Source: Pegoplata infirma (Eukaryota > Arthropoda > Insecta > Diptera > Anthomyiidae). Taken from it: 64,000 bases of DNA. Of the stretch, positions 22,669-33,642 are shown piece by piece (the stretch's first letter is position 1; each line of letters opens with the position of its first letter). The notes below the pieces were generated by a model. That model was not told where the DNA came from. It was given only the letters and a program-made list of their open reading frames with translations, and did no database searches. The translations under genes were made by a program, and so were the position numbers. Where the stretch lies: NCBI GenBank assembly GCA_963921195.1, contig OY992536.1, positions 326,695,038 to 326,759,037 on the forward strand, given 5' to 3'.

Positions 22669-23156
22669 GTTGGACTTAAGACAATTTTTTTTTTAATTTA
22701 TAATATTTTTTTTAATTTTTAATAAAAATAATTCGACCTTTTAATTGTGCAATGAAAAAGATTTTATTTTAGCTCGTATTCATTAATTTTTCCAATTATG
22801 AATTCACATTGCAAGTTCTTTTGGTTTCTTTACCTTCCTTATTAGGATATTCTCCCAACAAAAACTCATAAAGTTTTTTCTTTCAAAAATTTGGTAATTT
22901 TTAGGAATGAATTGACTATCGTTTCGGGATTTTTCAACTTCCGCATCATTAGAATTCTTTTGAAAATTGTAGTAATACTGTTTTGGTCCAAACATCAAAT
23001 ATTCATATGTTCTATTATTTCAACCTTTTTGGAACTAAATACAAGAAACTGCAATTAAAATCAACGGCAAAACGAAGCGACAATAAACCTCCGCTTTTAC
23101 TATATTCGGGTGTAAGTAGTACTTGTCATATTTCGAAATCTAAGATTTATGTTATT
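22669..23156. other. Intergenic AT-rich sequence, nothing recognised
   Basis: No gene, RNA or bounded repeat could be supported. Confidence 0.5.
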
Positions 23157-24784
23157 TTTATACCCTCGAACTACTATAACGTGCATAACGCATCGAATTA
23201 TCTTTCGGGAACCCCAAAAATTATACATTATTGATTCATTATAGATTCTAAAACTTTCTATGAATTTCCGTCTTTTTGTCCGCCCGTCTGTTTGGAAAGC
23301 ACGATGCTGTCAAAAATAAAAGAGTTACCCTCCTAAAGTTTGGCGCGGTTATGCCTAATGATCATAAAGGGGTTACTTTCGGAAAAGGACAAATTCGGCC
23401 CAGGAGGAAAAAAAGTACCCCTTTAAAGAATTAAGCAAACCTACACTCATAAAAATTTGTTAGTATTCCTTACAAAAAAGTCTGTTACCATTACTAATAA
23501 AGTTTTCAATTTGTGCCCGATAACTTTTTCAGTTACCATTACAAACTTTGGTTTTCAAAAATTAGTAATCTCAAAAAACACTAAAAAAATTAGTATTACT
23601 AAATTTTTTTGTAAAAAAATTGTAAATTGTGTATTTTAAATTTTTGGTATTTTTTTACTATATGTAAACTGCGTATTGCGCTTGTTGTCGCCATTAGTAT
23701 TTCAATGCAAGTCAGATTTTGTTTGAATTTTTTACCTGAAATATGTAAGAGAAAATATTGAATACATTTTTTTTTTGTACAAAATATAAATTACATACCA
23801 CATAAAATAAATGCTTTGAAAATTGTGTTGAATAAATTGGTGTTCTAGAATAAAAAATACATTATATTGATATTATTTAAATGGAACACATAAATATACA
23901 GTTGTTACCTGCTTTCATCATTTTCTATTTTGTTTTATTTATTGTCCTAAAAAAAGAGTTAATTTTAAACAAAAAATACTTTACCATTTGGTTGTGTTGT
24001 AATATTTTGTTGTTTGTACATTTTTTTATTTCTTTCGCTCCGCGACGTTGTCACTTTAAATGCTATTTTCCAACTGAATAATAGAAAGAAAGGCATAAAG
24101 AAAAGTACACAAAATTACCAAAACTATTCTGAGTATTAAGAAATCAACCCTTTGTGTACACTGCACACAAGAAAAAAAATCGCAGATAGCGTAAAACAAA
24201 AAAGGGCCGCAAGTGGAGAAGAAAGAAAAAAGAATTGAAAAAGGTCGGTGTTTTTTTTGAATTTTGCATATCTTCTCTTTACTGCATTTTGTTCCCTTTT
24301 TTATATATGTTTTTATTTGAAAGAAAACAAAGTAGTTACAATGAAGCAGACAAATAAGTGTAATTCAATATTGAAAATAATAAACATATTCATACTCATC
24401 AAAGCGCAGTTTTACCATTAAAATAAAAAAATAACTAACTATACATTTTTTTTAAATGCTCTTTTTAATTTCCAAATATTTTAATAACATTTTCTTTTTG
24501 TATTTCATTAGTGCATTACTTTTCTAGAAAAGAAAACCGAAAAGTTAATACGAAATTTTTAAAAAATCAACTGAAAAAATTATTAAAAAATCAGTAAAAA
24601 ATTAATAGTTTGTAACGCGAGTTTACTAAAACGAATTACAAAAAAATATTTTTTTAGTACAATTTAGTAAAAAAGTTGTAAACTTGGGATACAAACAATT
24701 TTACAAACTTTTTTACTGACGTATTTTTTTGAGTGTATAAAAAATGTCATTTTTAAGTGGCGGGAAGGGAGGGGGGTTACTGCG
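23157..24784 (+). mobile_element. Mini-me/INE-like element, decayed copy split by element G
   Basis: Starts TTTATACCCTCGAACTA. It keeps a decayed (TA)n block and the GATTCTAAAACTTTCTATGA core, a weak GTCY block (GTCCGCCCGTCTG) and the GGCCCAGGAGGAAAAAAAGT block. It is interrupted at 23443/24736 by element G, and a short piece resembling the body of intact copies resumes after it. Confidence 0.65.
23444..24735. mobile_element. Element G: TA-flanked MITE, 1.3 kb
   Basis: The ends are CACTCATAAAAATTTGTTAG and ...GACGTATTTTTTTGAGTG, with TA duplicated (23442-23443, 24736-24737). Subterminal TTACAAACTTT motifs repeat in both orientations. The 60-66-codon frames inside have no protein character. 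Confidence 0.8.
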
Positions 24785-24786
24785 TA

Positions 24787-25785
24787 CACTCAAAAAAAAA
24801 AGTGAACTAAAATCTGGGAAAATTAACTAAATTTTGAGAAAAAGAGGGAATGATTTGGCTCCAAAGATTTTTTTTCTTAGTTTTAGTTCATACTTTTCGC
24901 AAAAATAAGGAAAACAAAGTTGTTTAATTTTAAGGCAATTTTAACTAGAAAATGGGAAAACTTATATTACACTTTAGTTCATTCACATTTTATGACTAAA
25001 TTGGGTCACGACCCTGGACCCATGGGGTCCGGACCCTGTCAACTGGAGACCCCGTTGGGACCTTTAAGGGTCCCCATAGATTTTGACCCAAAACTGATAG
25101 GGTCTTGAAACTCTTAAAAATTGGATAACTCAAAAACTATTAATTGGAGGGCTTTCGGGTATTTTGCGGAAGTGTTTTACGAGTCAAGAGCAACCAAAAT
25201 GCCGTTGGACATTTTCTCGTGTTGGCAGTATTTACCGAGATATCTACATGACAGCTATGCAGAGCTAGGCTATTCCATATTTTTCTTTGTAGTCTTTCTT
25301 TTGAAAATTTCATCCGTTTCGCTCTATCTCGCCTAGTTTTCGAGATTCGTCATTTTGAATTTTTAACTAAATTCTAAGAAGTAATTTACTAAATTCTCAG
25401 AACTTATTAACTAAATTCTTATTAACTAAATTCTAGAAAGAAGTACACTTCCTCAATTTAAAGAAGAGAAATACGATGATGTTTTTCTAGTAAATTTTAA
25501 CTAAACTTGAATTAAATTGTTTTTTAAGAAATATGTCTTAAAAATAAAAATACGTTTCTTAGATTTGTGGAAAATTTCTTTGGCAGTAAGAATTTTTTCC
25601 TAATATTAATAAATTCCATTTAAAGAAAACTATGAACTAATTATAAGTAAATGAACTAAGCTTTTTTCCTCATAGTTAAGAAAATTTCTAATCTTTTAGT
25701 TAAATTTAACTAAATTTTAGGAAATTTCATGATAAATTTTCAAAGACATTTTTTCCTTAAATTTAGTTATGTCTTTTTTTTAGTG
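24787..25785. mobile_element. Family H MITE, copy 1, carrying the GGACCCC module
   Basis: The ends are CACTCAAAAAAAAAAGTGAA and TATGTCTTTTTTTTAGTG, with TA on both sides (24785-24786, 25786-25787). Both arms repeat AACTAAATTCT/AGAATTTAGTT-type motifs. The centre (about 24985-25365) is a GC-richer module absent from the other H copy at 56287-57261. Confidence 0.85.
24985..25365. repeat. GGACCCC module, copy 1 (inside H1)
   Basis: Contains repeated GGGTC/GACCC words (GGACCCATGGGGTCCGGACC), then ATAACTCAAAAACTATTAATTGGAGGGCTTTCGG, TTGGCAGTATTTACCGAGATAT and CGCTCTATCTCGCCTAGTTT. The same series recurs at 41140-41560, 60490-60965 and, in part, 62265-62445. Confidence 0.75.
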
Positions 25786-26342
25786 TAACTAAATTCGAAA
25801 GAAAGCTCGAACTATTTGTCTAGGACCCCATAAAGTATATATATTGATGATCCTCGATCGATTTTAAGACGATCTAGCTATGTCCGTCCGTCTGTCTGTC
25901 TGTTGAAAACACGCTAACTTTTGAAAGACTTTACGGAGGCTCCTAAAGTTTGGCATATATGTTGGGCATTTACCTAGTCAGCTTGGTATTGCAATTTAGC
26001 GAAATCGGTCCAGTGGTACAAAAGCTATGAGCAAAAGACTGAATTTCGGCAAGGGTTTTTCGTGAATTTACGAGATAAAAAACACGCTAACATTCGAAAG
26101 GCAGTTCTGAGGATGCTGAAGCTTGGCACATATTTTTGTGGTTCCCCTGGCCTGGTTCGTATTGAATTTCAACCAAATCGGTCCAGTGGTTCAAAAGTTA
26201 TTAGTAAAACCGTGAATTTCAGATTAGTTTCACCTTAAATTCACGTGTTGCAAACCCGTTTAACATGTTTTAAAAACATTGGTAAGTCACAAAAATATTT
26301 TACAACGTATTTTTGTCACTGAAAAATATTTTTTCACTAAAA

Positions 26343-26400
26343 AAAAATACACTCAAAAAAAGTTTTACACTCAAAAAAAATTTTACATTCAAAAAAATAT
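26343..26400. repeat. Tandem TTTTACACTCAAAAAAAA units, block 1
   Basis: Three to four near-perfect units of about 18 bases whose core ACACTCAAAAAA is the same as the terminal sequence of the MITEs in this window. Related blocks are at 37091-37270, 42229-42312 and 43730-43770. Confidence 0.85.
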
Positions 26401-26414
26401 TTGTAAATATTTTT

Positions 26415-27132
26415 TTATACCCTCCAACTACAGTATGGGGGTATACTCACTTTGTCATTCCGTGTGTAACGCATCAAAATATCGGTCTAGGACCCCTTAA
26501 AGTATATATATTTATGATCAGTGATCGATTCTAAGACATTCTAGCGATGTCCGTCCGTCCGTCTGTCCGTCCGTCCGTCCGTCCGTCCGTCTGTCCGTCT
26601 GTAGTTAACACGATGCAGTCCAAAATAAAAGAGTTAGACTCCCGACATTTGGCACGAATATGTCTTATGTTCATAGGCAGGTTAAGTTCGGAAATGAGCA
26701 AAATCGGACCAGGGGGAAAAAAGTTCCCCCTTGAAGAACTAAACCAACCTCTGAAAAATACCATATTTTTACATGATTTTTTGTGTTTTTGTTTAACAAA
26801 TGCAACATTTGTATGCCACAAAAAGTTCAAAGTCCTGCATTTGGACCCAGAGAATTAGAAAATGTCGTTTTTCGGCCCGCCCCCTTTTATGGGCGTGGAA
26901 TAAAACATTTTTTTTTAAATAATGATAATCTTGTATTTCTTTAGTGCAAAAAGCATAAGAATTAATTTTTAAACACAAATTCGAGGGAAAATTTGCCCCC
27001 CCCTCAATTACTACAAGCGACCCCCTGACCCCCCCCCCAGAAAAAAGTAAAACGCCCCTGCATTTTTTTTTTTTGCATGTTGGAGGGTATACAAGATTCG
27101 GCACAGCCGAATTTAACACTCTTACTTGTTTT
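26415..27132 (+). mobile_element. Mini-me/INE-like element, subfamily 1, full-length copy
   Basis: Starts TTATACCCTCCAACTACAGT. It has a (TA)n block (26505-26512), the core GATCGATTCTAAGACATTCT, and a (GTCY)n block (26549-26602). The body then runs to GGAGGGTATACAAGATTCGGCACAGCCGAATTTAACACTCTTACTTGTTTT. The 3' hairpin TTCGGC-ACA-GCCGAA is perfect. A (TA)n plus (GTCY)n layout is that of dipteran mini-me/INE elements (family knowledge). Long frames here translate the GTCC repeat (SVRPSVRP, TDGQTDGR) and are not genes. It sits inside subfamily 2. Confidence 0.85.
26549..26602. repeat. (GTCY)n microsatellite in the mini-me-like element
   Basis: About twelve uninterrupted GTCC/GTCT tetranucleotides. 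Related shorter blocks are at 25888, 43988, 55884, 57667 and, inverted, 38468. Confidence 0.9.
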
Positions 27133-27344
27133 TTTTTCAAAAATTACTAAAAAAAAAGTCTTTTTATACAAAATAAAATATTTCTAATCAAAAATGTTAT
27201 TTTTTTCACGTTAGAAAATTTACTATCACTTAAAAAGGGTATTCATAGATTCGGCCAAGTCGAATTTAATTTTTCTACTGGTTTTCTTTTAATTTTTTTT
27301 AAAAAGAAATTTGTATTCGAAAGCATTCTGCAAGTATATGATAC

Positions 27345-27625
27345 TTTTTTTATTCGAAAAATGTTTCAGAATGGGAAACTTTTTAAAAATCTGATAATTT
27401 TTCTTTGCAAAAAATGTCTCAGAATCTGAGACTATTCCATACTAACAATTGTCTCAGAATCTGAGACTATTTCGATACGAAAAATGTTTTAGAAACAGAG
27501 ACTTTTTCTGTTGGAAAAATATCTCGGAATCTGAGATTTTTTTTTACGAAAAATGTCTTTTTGAATCTGAGACTTTTTTATACGAAAATCTCTGAGACTT
27601 TCTGTACGAAAAATGTTTGTAATGA
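27345..27625. repeat. Tandem about 46-base repeat with palindromic GTCTCAGAATCTGAGAC
   Basis: Six to seven diverged units of the form (CGAAAAATGTCTCAGAATC)(TGAGACTTTTT...). The core TCTCAGAATCTGAGA is a perfect palindrome in at least two units. Separate copies of the same words occur at the right edge of the window (63915-64000). Confidence 0.8.
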
Positions 27626-29193
27626 TTCCATAGACATTTTATTTTGAGTGTATGATTTTTTGTTGGTTGTAACTATGTAGTTAGTTATGTATGCATGCAT
27701 ACATAAATACTATGTACAAAATACAAATACAAATAACCTTGACATTGACTTAAACAAATTACGACAATAAATTGTCATAGTTTAAAAACACAACAAAATT
27801 TAAATATCAACACATTTAATCTAGTGTTGGAATCACAAAATATATATATTGTTCCTTTTCGTTCGCAGTTTTAGAGAAGTTAATTTTTACCAATTTTGTT
27901 AAATTTTTGTTTTGGATTTTTCATCAGTTCAGGGATTTAGAAGTTATGAGAATGAGCGTAAAATTAACATTGAGGTTTTCCCGAGTTCACGTGCTAAAAA
28001 AAAAAAAATTCCATTCAAAAAAATTTTTTTTTTGTACAGAATTTCTAAACAATTTTATTTACAGTAAAGAAATATAAATATCTAAAGTGTGGTGGGCAAT
28101 CTGGAGGGTATTCGTAGATTCGGTCAAGTTGAATTTAATCTTTAACTTGTTTTTGTTACAATTTATTTTTTTATCAAATTTTATTTCGACAACATTTTAT
28201 CACCAACAAAATTTAAAAAATATATATTTTTCATCAGTTTTTTTACAAATAAAGTATTTATCAACATTCTTCTTTACATAATATTCGGCCAGGCCGACTA
28301 ATTTTTTTTAATTGTTTATGTTAATGTTTCCTTTCAGTAGATTTTTAAACTTTTTAGGAAAAATAAGACAGAAATACGAAAACTCCAGCAACTTTTTATC
28401 TCAATCTCTTAATTCTATTGTGTATATACTTAATTAAATTTAGTTTATTAGTTAGGCGTTACTTAAATAGGAGTACTTACTTAAGTAAGCACCTAAAATT
28501 ACTAAAGTTAACTTAACATTTTATATTTTTTAGAGAAATCTCTTCTTATTAAAAGCTTTTTTTTTTTGGAAAAGTCATAATTTTATAAACAAAACATAAA
28601 TACTCTTTTTCTGCAATAATTTATACATTTTTGATTTTTATTTTTAAGTTTATATTTATTCCTAAATTTTAATTTTTTGATTTAAATTGTTTATAAAATT
28701 AATAATGTATAAGAACAATTTGTAAAATATTTGTGTAAGTATGGAATGTATTTATTAGATTAGAATAGAATTTGAAAATATTTTTTTTTTTATTTAAGTT
28801 GCCATTTGCCATTATATAAGAATAAAAATAATACAAACTTGTTATGAATTTTAAATTTTAAATATATTTATTTATTATATTTGTATTTTTAAAATACAAC
28901 ATAAACCACAAAATCAATTAAGTAAAAAAAAATGCAATAATTTAATTGTAATGAAATGAATTGAAAATGAAAAAGAAAAAATATACATTCAAAAACTATT
29001 TAATGGAAAAGTTTAAAACAATATTCTTTTATTTATTGATAAATGCAGGTAAAAAAAATTGTTTTATTATGCTATAGTAAACAATAAGTAAGTAATTTTT
29101 ATCAAAATAATATGTTCAATTTATTTTCAGAAGTTAAATTATTTGCATGGGGAAAAAATATATGCCTGAAATAATTTGAAATTTGTCGAACGC
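27626..29193. other. Intergenic AT-rich sequence with a mini-me-like 3' end
   Basis: No gene. An isolated element end (GGAGGGTATTCGTAGATTCGGTCAAGTTGAATTTAATC...TTGTTTTT) lies at 28100-28158. A second hairpin remnant (ATATTCGGCCAGGCCGACTAA) lies at 28280-28300. The rest is homopolymer-rich. Confidence 0.55.
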
Positions 29194-29195
29194 TA

Positions 29196-29735
29196 CACTA
29201 AAAAAAAACCTTTTTAAATTACTAGAATAAGTTTCGTTATTCCAGTTTACCAATATTTGACAGTTTTTCTTGTTTTGTAACAAATAATTTTCGATTGAAA
29301 TTTGCATTTTTTTGTAATTTTATAGTTTTTCTTGTAATTTTCAAGATTTTTTACAAAAAAAAAAATCTAGTAAATTTACAAGAATTTCTTTTAAGTTTTA
29401 TTTGTAATTTTACTGTTTTTCTTGTAATTTTCAAGATTTTTTTCAAAAAAATCTAGTAAATTTACGAGAATTTCTTGTTTTATTTCGCCAAAAAAGTTGT
29501 AAATTTACAATTTTATTGGTAAAAATCTTGTAAAATTACAAAATGTTCGTAATTTTTACTAGTAATTCTCGCAAAATAAGAGGTAGGAAAAGATACAGTA
29601 AAATCACGAAACCTTCTTGTAAGTGTTATCGGGTCAAAAAAATTGTAAATTTACAATTTTTTTTGGTAAAAAGCTTGGTAGCAAAAAAAAGTTACAAACT
29701 TTTCTTGTAATTTAACATGGTTTTTATTTTGAGTG
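29196..29735. mobile_element. Family Y MITE
   Basis: The ends are CACTAAAAAAAAACC and TTTTTATTTTGAGTG, with TA on both sides (29194-29195, 29736-29737). The inside is made of repeated TTGTAATTTTAC/GTAAATTTACAA words in both orientations. It is related to 13899-14200. Confidence 0.82.
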
Positions 29736-29737
29736 TA

Positions 29738-30242
29738 TTGATAGCCCCATATGGAACTATGGGGCTATCAAAAATTGAATTTTTGGTTTTTTTAATTTTT
29801 TAAAACCTGGGCTTAGGAGCCGTAGCTAATCGATAGCCCATAAAAAAATATACAAGTTTTAAAATTTTTGAGATTATGGTGCATTCAGTTTGATATTTAT
29901 TTAGGGGCATGTCACGTACTCAATTCCGTTCGGTTTTGAAAAAAGTGGTTTACTCGTAAAACGCAAAACGAATAATATTTTTTTTCGAAATGAAATCACT
30001 TTCAAAACTTGAACTGGAATTAAAATGCATAAAATGCGAAAAAAAATGTTTGCTTTGCGTTTTACGAGTAAACCACTTATTCCACTTCCGAACAGAATTG
30101 AGTCTGTGAGATGCCCCTTAATCAAGGCAACTAGAAACGAATTTTACCATTTTTTCAATATTTAGCCACGACTCTAAGACCAGTTTTTAAAAAATTGAAC
30201 AACAAAAACCGTAATTTTCTTAGTTCCGTATAGGGCTATCAA
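29738..30242. mobile_element. Element K: inverted-repeat element (TTGATAGCCC ends), split by DD
   Basis: Left TTGATAGCCCCATATGGAAC and right TTCCGTATAGGGCTATCAA are inverted. A related piece at 32712-32830 (AGATTATGGTGCATTC, ATCAAGGCAACT, ATTTAGCCACG) lacks the insertion and supplies the empty site. Confidence 0.7.
29904..30117. mobile_element. Element DD: 214-bp PIF/Harbinger-like MITE
   Basis: Terminal inverted repeats are GGGGCATGTCACGTACTCAA and its imperfect inverse ending ATGCCCC. TTA is duplicated (29901-29903, 30118-30120). Inner arms GTGGTTTACTCGTAAAACGC and GCGTTTTACGAGTAAACCAC are a perfect inverted pair. The uninterrupted K relative at 32745-32765 confirms the insertion. Confidence 0.88.
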
Positions 30243-30427
30243 TTCAAATGTCCAGCGAGAAAAACCTGCGTGCCATGAATTTCTGAATAAGTTGTATTGA
30301 TAGTCCAAAAGGTTCTAGAAAACGTGGACGTCCAAACAACACATGGAGATGATCAGTGAAAAAAATAACTAGAACGATATGGTTTCATGTGGAACGATGC
30401 CGCAGTTGAAGCTAGAGTAGAGTTTCT

Positions 30428-30520
30428 GAATAACCGATAAATTTAGTAACCGCGGTTTCGGTTATCAAAAATTGAATAACCGATCGGTTTCGGTTATTTT
30501 CGGTTATAGGTAAAAATTAT
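30428..30520. repeat. CGGTTAT-rich cluster
   Basis: Five or more copies of (G/C)GGTTAT/ATAACCG within 90 bases, including GAATAACCGATCGG and TTTCGGTTATTTTCGGTTAT. Element CC at 39640-40795 has the related ACGGTTAT at both ends. This may be one end of another hAT-like element. Confidence 0.5.
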
Positions 30521-30542
30521 TCTAGTGGAAAAACTATATTTT

Positions 30543-30965
30543 TAAATAGCTTTTTATTAGCATCGAGTTTAGTTTAAATTCCCATTTAGGCTAACTTCCG
30601 CTTATGTCTTTTAAAAAGCCGAATTCAATTCATCTTCCAAAGATTGAGTGGTTCCTCATCTTCAGAGCTAAACAATTCTTCGTCAACTGGATATAAATAA
30701 ATTTAAATTATCTCGTTAAGAAAGTAAGAATTTAAAATTAAAAAGATTTTAATATTGTCATTATAAACTGGATTTTAATTGAGACGAACAATCTAAATCT
30801 GAAACTTAAAATTTCTGAAACTTGTCTCCACTAGTTTGTTGTATTTGTTCCGAATTGCGTAAACCAAAAATTAGTCTTGACCCAAAATTGTAAAAGTTGT
30901 CGTTGGATATATTGATATTGACAGTTATTTATCGTCTATATCTAGCGCTTGTCCATTCATTCATA
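30543..30965. other. Intergenic sequence, nothing recognised
   Basis: No coding or repeat signal could be supported. Confidence 0.45.
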
Positions 30966-31224
30966 CCCAGTCGGCAAATAAATCACCCCTGACATACTGC
31001 TGATAATACCTATATAAAATTGCTGACATCTTCATACAATTTTTCCAAATGTCTCCAATGACAAGTCAGCCGCTGTCTAAAAGCATTGTTGGTGGCCACC
31101 GATGCTGGTGCACAATGCTGACTTGTCATTGGGGACATTTGGAAAAATTGTGGGAATATGTCAGAAATTCCATAAAGGCAGTGTCAGCAGTATGTCAACG
31201 GTGATTATTTTTTTCCCAACTGGG
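30966..31224. mobile_element. Element Z: 259-bp MITE with CCCAGT ends
   Basis: Left CCCAGTCGGCAAATAAATCA and right GATTATTTTTTTCCCAACTGGG, with TA on both sides (30964-30965, 31225-31226). Inner inverted pairs run to the middle: CTGACATACTGCTGA with TCAGCAGTATGTCA, and TTTTTCCAAATGTCTCCAAT with ATTGGGGACATTTGG. Confidence 0.85.
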
Positions 31225-31570
31225 TAGTTAAGCTAAATTTTTCCAATTTTGAATCTCATAAAAATTAAGAGGCCGTTTTATGTGTAACGGCTATATTCTT
31301 AACAAAAACGGGCAATTATACTACATTATATTACACACGCATTTTTGTTAAAAGGGAAAACTTGGCACTTGATTTTAGTCACTTGTTTTTTTTTATAAAA
31401 TCTAAATAGTTGTTAATTTAAATTGCTTTTTTTTAATGCCAAAAAAAATATAAAGCCAAAAAAAATATAAATATAAAAAAATAACTTACGAAAACATTAA
31501 AAATAATGATTTCGTGGTTATTTTTTACAATTTTCTATTGAAATATTTTTTTAAAAATTTTTAATAAAAT

Positions 31571-31640
31571 TTTGGGGAATCGATCACGCAATCAACTACA
31601 TTCTGGCCAGACACTCTACCCATCGTGCCAAAGTCACTTG
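31571..31640 (-). other. tRNA-like core of family A, copy 2
   Basis: On the - strand: TTTGGCACGATGGGTAGAG (box A-like), then GCGTGATCGATTCCCC (box B with one substitution relative to the other copies). Confidence 0.6.
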
Positions 31641-31811
31641 ATACAAACATGTTTTTATATTTCTATAAATATTTTTTTGATTTTTTTTTTTTTTTTCTAC
31701 AAAAAAATAACCTACTTGTGTAAGTAAAAACTAATGATATATCATTAAAAAATACCAACAATTAAAAAAAAAAAAAATACTTACACAAATCATTAAAAAT
31801 AAAAAGAATAA

Positions 31812-32496
31812 CCCGAGTAAAAATAAACATATATTACAATACATAACTTGATACAAACATAATAAATTATATATGATTATACATCCGTGAGATATTTTCT
31901 AAATTTTTTTAATACAGTCATATGTAGTAATATATAATTGAATCATGATTCGGATTAAAAGGTGTACGGTTGATATAATTATATAAAATTACATGAGGGT
32001 CAATACAAAATTTGTTTTTCTGTATAATTTAATATAAAATTATATATCCAATTCTGTTCCATATATAACACTATATGTTTCCATTTAACCAACAATTTTC
32101 TAAGTTTTTAAGGCAAAGTATAAGAAACTTTTTAAAATGTTCCTAAACATTTCCTTGTTAGGGTTATGTATATCACCTATCTGGTTCGAAGCGTACCCGA
32201 ACATTTTTTTTTAAGAAAAATTATATGTTTGGTGAATGTATCGTTGACCTGTGGTGTAACTCAACCCAAACCAAAAAACACCAGGATTTTACATGTTTTT
32301 ATGCAATTAGATCTAATTAGATCCACTAATATATGGCAATGTCTGGTCAAAACTCGGATGAAATCAAATCATATTTTATACAAATTGATCTTTTTTAATG
32401 CAAAAACATCCACCATTTTTCGGATCAAATTGCGTTTAATTATATATTGTATTACATATCAATATATATTGCATCATATAAAAATTTTTACTCGGG
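31812..32496. mobile_element. Element L: CCCGAGTAAAAAT-ended element, ATAT-rich
   Basis: Terminal inverted repeats CCCGAGTAAAAAT and ATTTTTACTCGGG, with AA on each side (31810-31811, 32497-32498). Subterminal TATATTACAATACATA and TATATTGTATTACATA also face each other. The 126-codon frame inside (32166-32546) runs past the right end into element A and is not a gene. Confidence 0.82.
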
Positions 32497-32711
32497 AATC
32501 AGTAGTTTTTACTTACGGAACAAAAATAAATGACTTTAAAAATTAAATGTTAATGAAAGTCTTTATTTTTTAGTGCGTTATTTTTGAAACAAAGGACTAA
32601 AGTCATTAATAAAAACTGAACATCAAACAAATGTTTTTTTCTTTAAAAAACTACTAAACGTAAAACTTTTTAAATAAACTACAAACAGTTAATGACATAA
32701 TTTTTTGAGTG

Positions 32712-32830
32712 TAAGATTATGGTGCATTCCGTTTTAATTTGATAAAAATTTAATCAAGGCAACTTGACACAAATTTGACCCTGTTTTAATATTTAGCCAC
32801 GCCTCCTAAGGGAGCTATCAATATAACCTA
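32712..32830. repeat. Fragment of element K, without DD
   Basis: AGATTATGGTGCATTCCG...ATCAAGGCAACTTGAC...ATTTAGCCACGCCTCC...GAGCTATCAA follows K at 29871-30245 with DD missing. Confidence 0.7.
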
Positions 32831-32844
32831 TTCAGAAGTTCATG

Positions 32845-33640
32845 CACTGAAAACATTTTGTAGGCAAAAACAAATGAAAATCATATTTAAAACAAGTGAT
32901 AAAACATTTAAAAACCATCCCAGTAAATATTCATTTGTTTTAACAAACATCAATATTTATTTTTTACTGTTAATAAGATTTTCTCAAATAAATAACAATG
33001 AACACTAAAAAATAACGTCACTTTCATTTTTATACCAACAAATTCGAAAAAATAACCTACGAAAACATTAAAAATTAATGATTGTTGTATTATTTTTACC
33101 AACAAATTAAAAAAAAATTACCTACGAAAACAGTAAAAATTAATAATTTATTTTTATAATTCTTCTGTTGAATTTTGTTTTAAAAATTTTTTAATATAAT
33201 TTGGGAAATCGATCCCGCAATCAACTACATTCTGGTCAGACACTCCACCCATCGTGCCAAAGTCACTTGATACAAATATGTTTTTATATTTCTATAAATA
33301 ATTTTTTAAATATGTTGTCTACAAAAAAATAACCAACACAAGTAGGTAAAAACTAATGATATCTCATTAAAAAATGCCAACAATTAAAAAAAATAACTTA
33401 CACAAATCATTAAAAATTAAAGAAAAATCACGTATTTTTACTTACAGAACAAAAATAAATGACTTTAAAAATTGAATGCTAATGAAAGTCTTTCTTTTTT
33501 ATGTTGTTACTTTTGAAGCAAAGAACAGAAATAGCCATTTAAAAAAACTGAACGTTAAACAAATAGTTGTTCTTTTAAAAATGACAAACCATAAAACTTT
33601 TTAAATAAACTACAAACAGTTAATGATATCATTTTTTATA
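32845..33640. mobile_element. Family A MITE, copy 3, uninterrupted
   Basis: Starts CACTGAAAACATTTTGTAGG. It continues uninterrupted through CCATCCCAGTAAATATTC, the tRNA-like core (33201-33268, - strand) and the CTACAAACAGTTAATGA right part. The right tip is eroded. It is the best reference for the empty sites in copies 1, 2 and 4. Confidence 0.8.
33201..33268 (-). other. tRNA-like core of family A, copy 3
   Basis: On the - strand: TTGGCACGATGGGTGGAG (box A-like) and GGGATCGATTTCCC (box B-like). Confidence 0.6.
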
Positions 33641-33642
33641 TG

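Larger units (their letters stand above)
25820..27288 (+). mobile_element. Mini-me/INE-like subfamily 2, 5'-truncated, split by a subfamily 1 copy
   Basis: From TCTAGGACCCCATAAAGTATATATAT through GTCCGTCCGTCTGTCTGTCTG, two CACGCTAAC units and AATCGGTCCAGTGGT repeats. It then has the ACACTCAAAAAA tandem block (26345-26400) and resumes at 27135. The end is GGGTATTCATAGATTCGGCCAAGTCGAATTTAATTTTTCTACTGG. The closely related - strand copy is 36920-38622. Confidence 0.75.
31470..32711. mobile_element. Family A MITE, copy 2, split by element L
   Basis: The left end is degenerate (about 31470). The tRNA-like core lies at 31571-31640, and the body is interrupted at 31811/32497 by element L. The right end is CATAATTTTTTGAGTG (32711). 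Removing L restores the AATCAGTAGTTTTTACTTAC junction seen uninterrupted at 7058. Confidence 0.8.

Noticed and set aside
26531..26858. 99- and 103-codon frames on opposite strands (SVRPSVRP, TDGQTDGR repeats)
   Set aside because: Translation of the GTCY microsatellite and mini-me-like body; mirrored on both strands and repeated in other copies.
32166..32546. 126-codon frame, the longest apart from the receptor tail
   Set aside because: Starts inside element L and runs through its right end into element A; no protein character.
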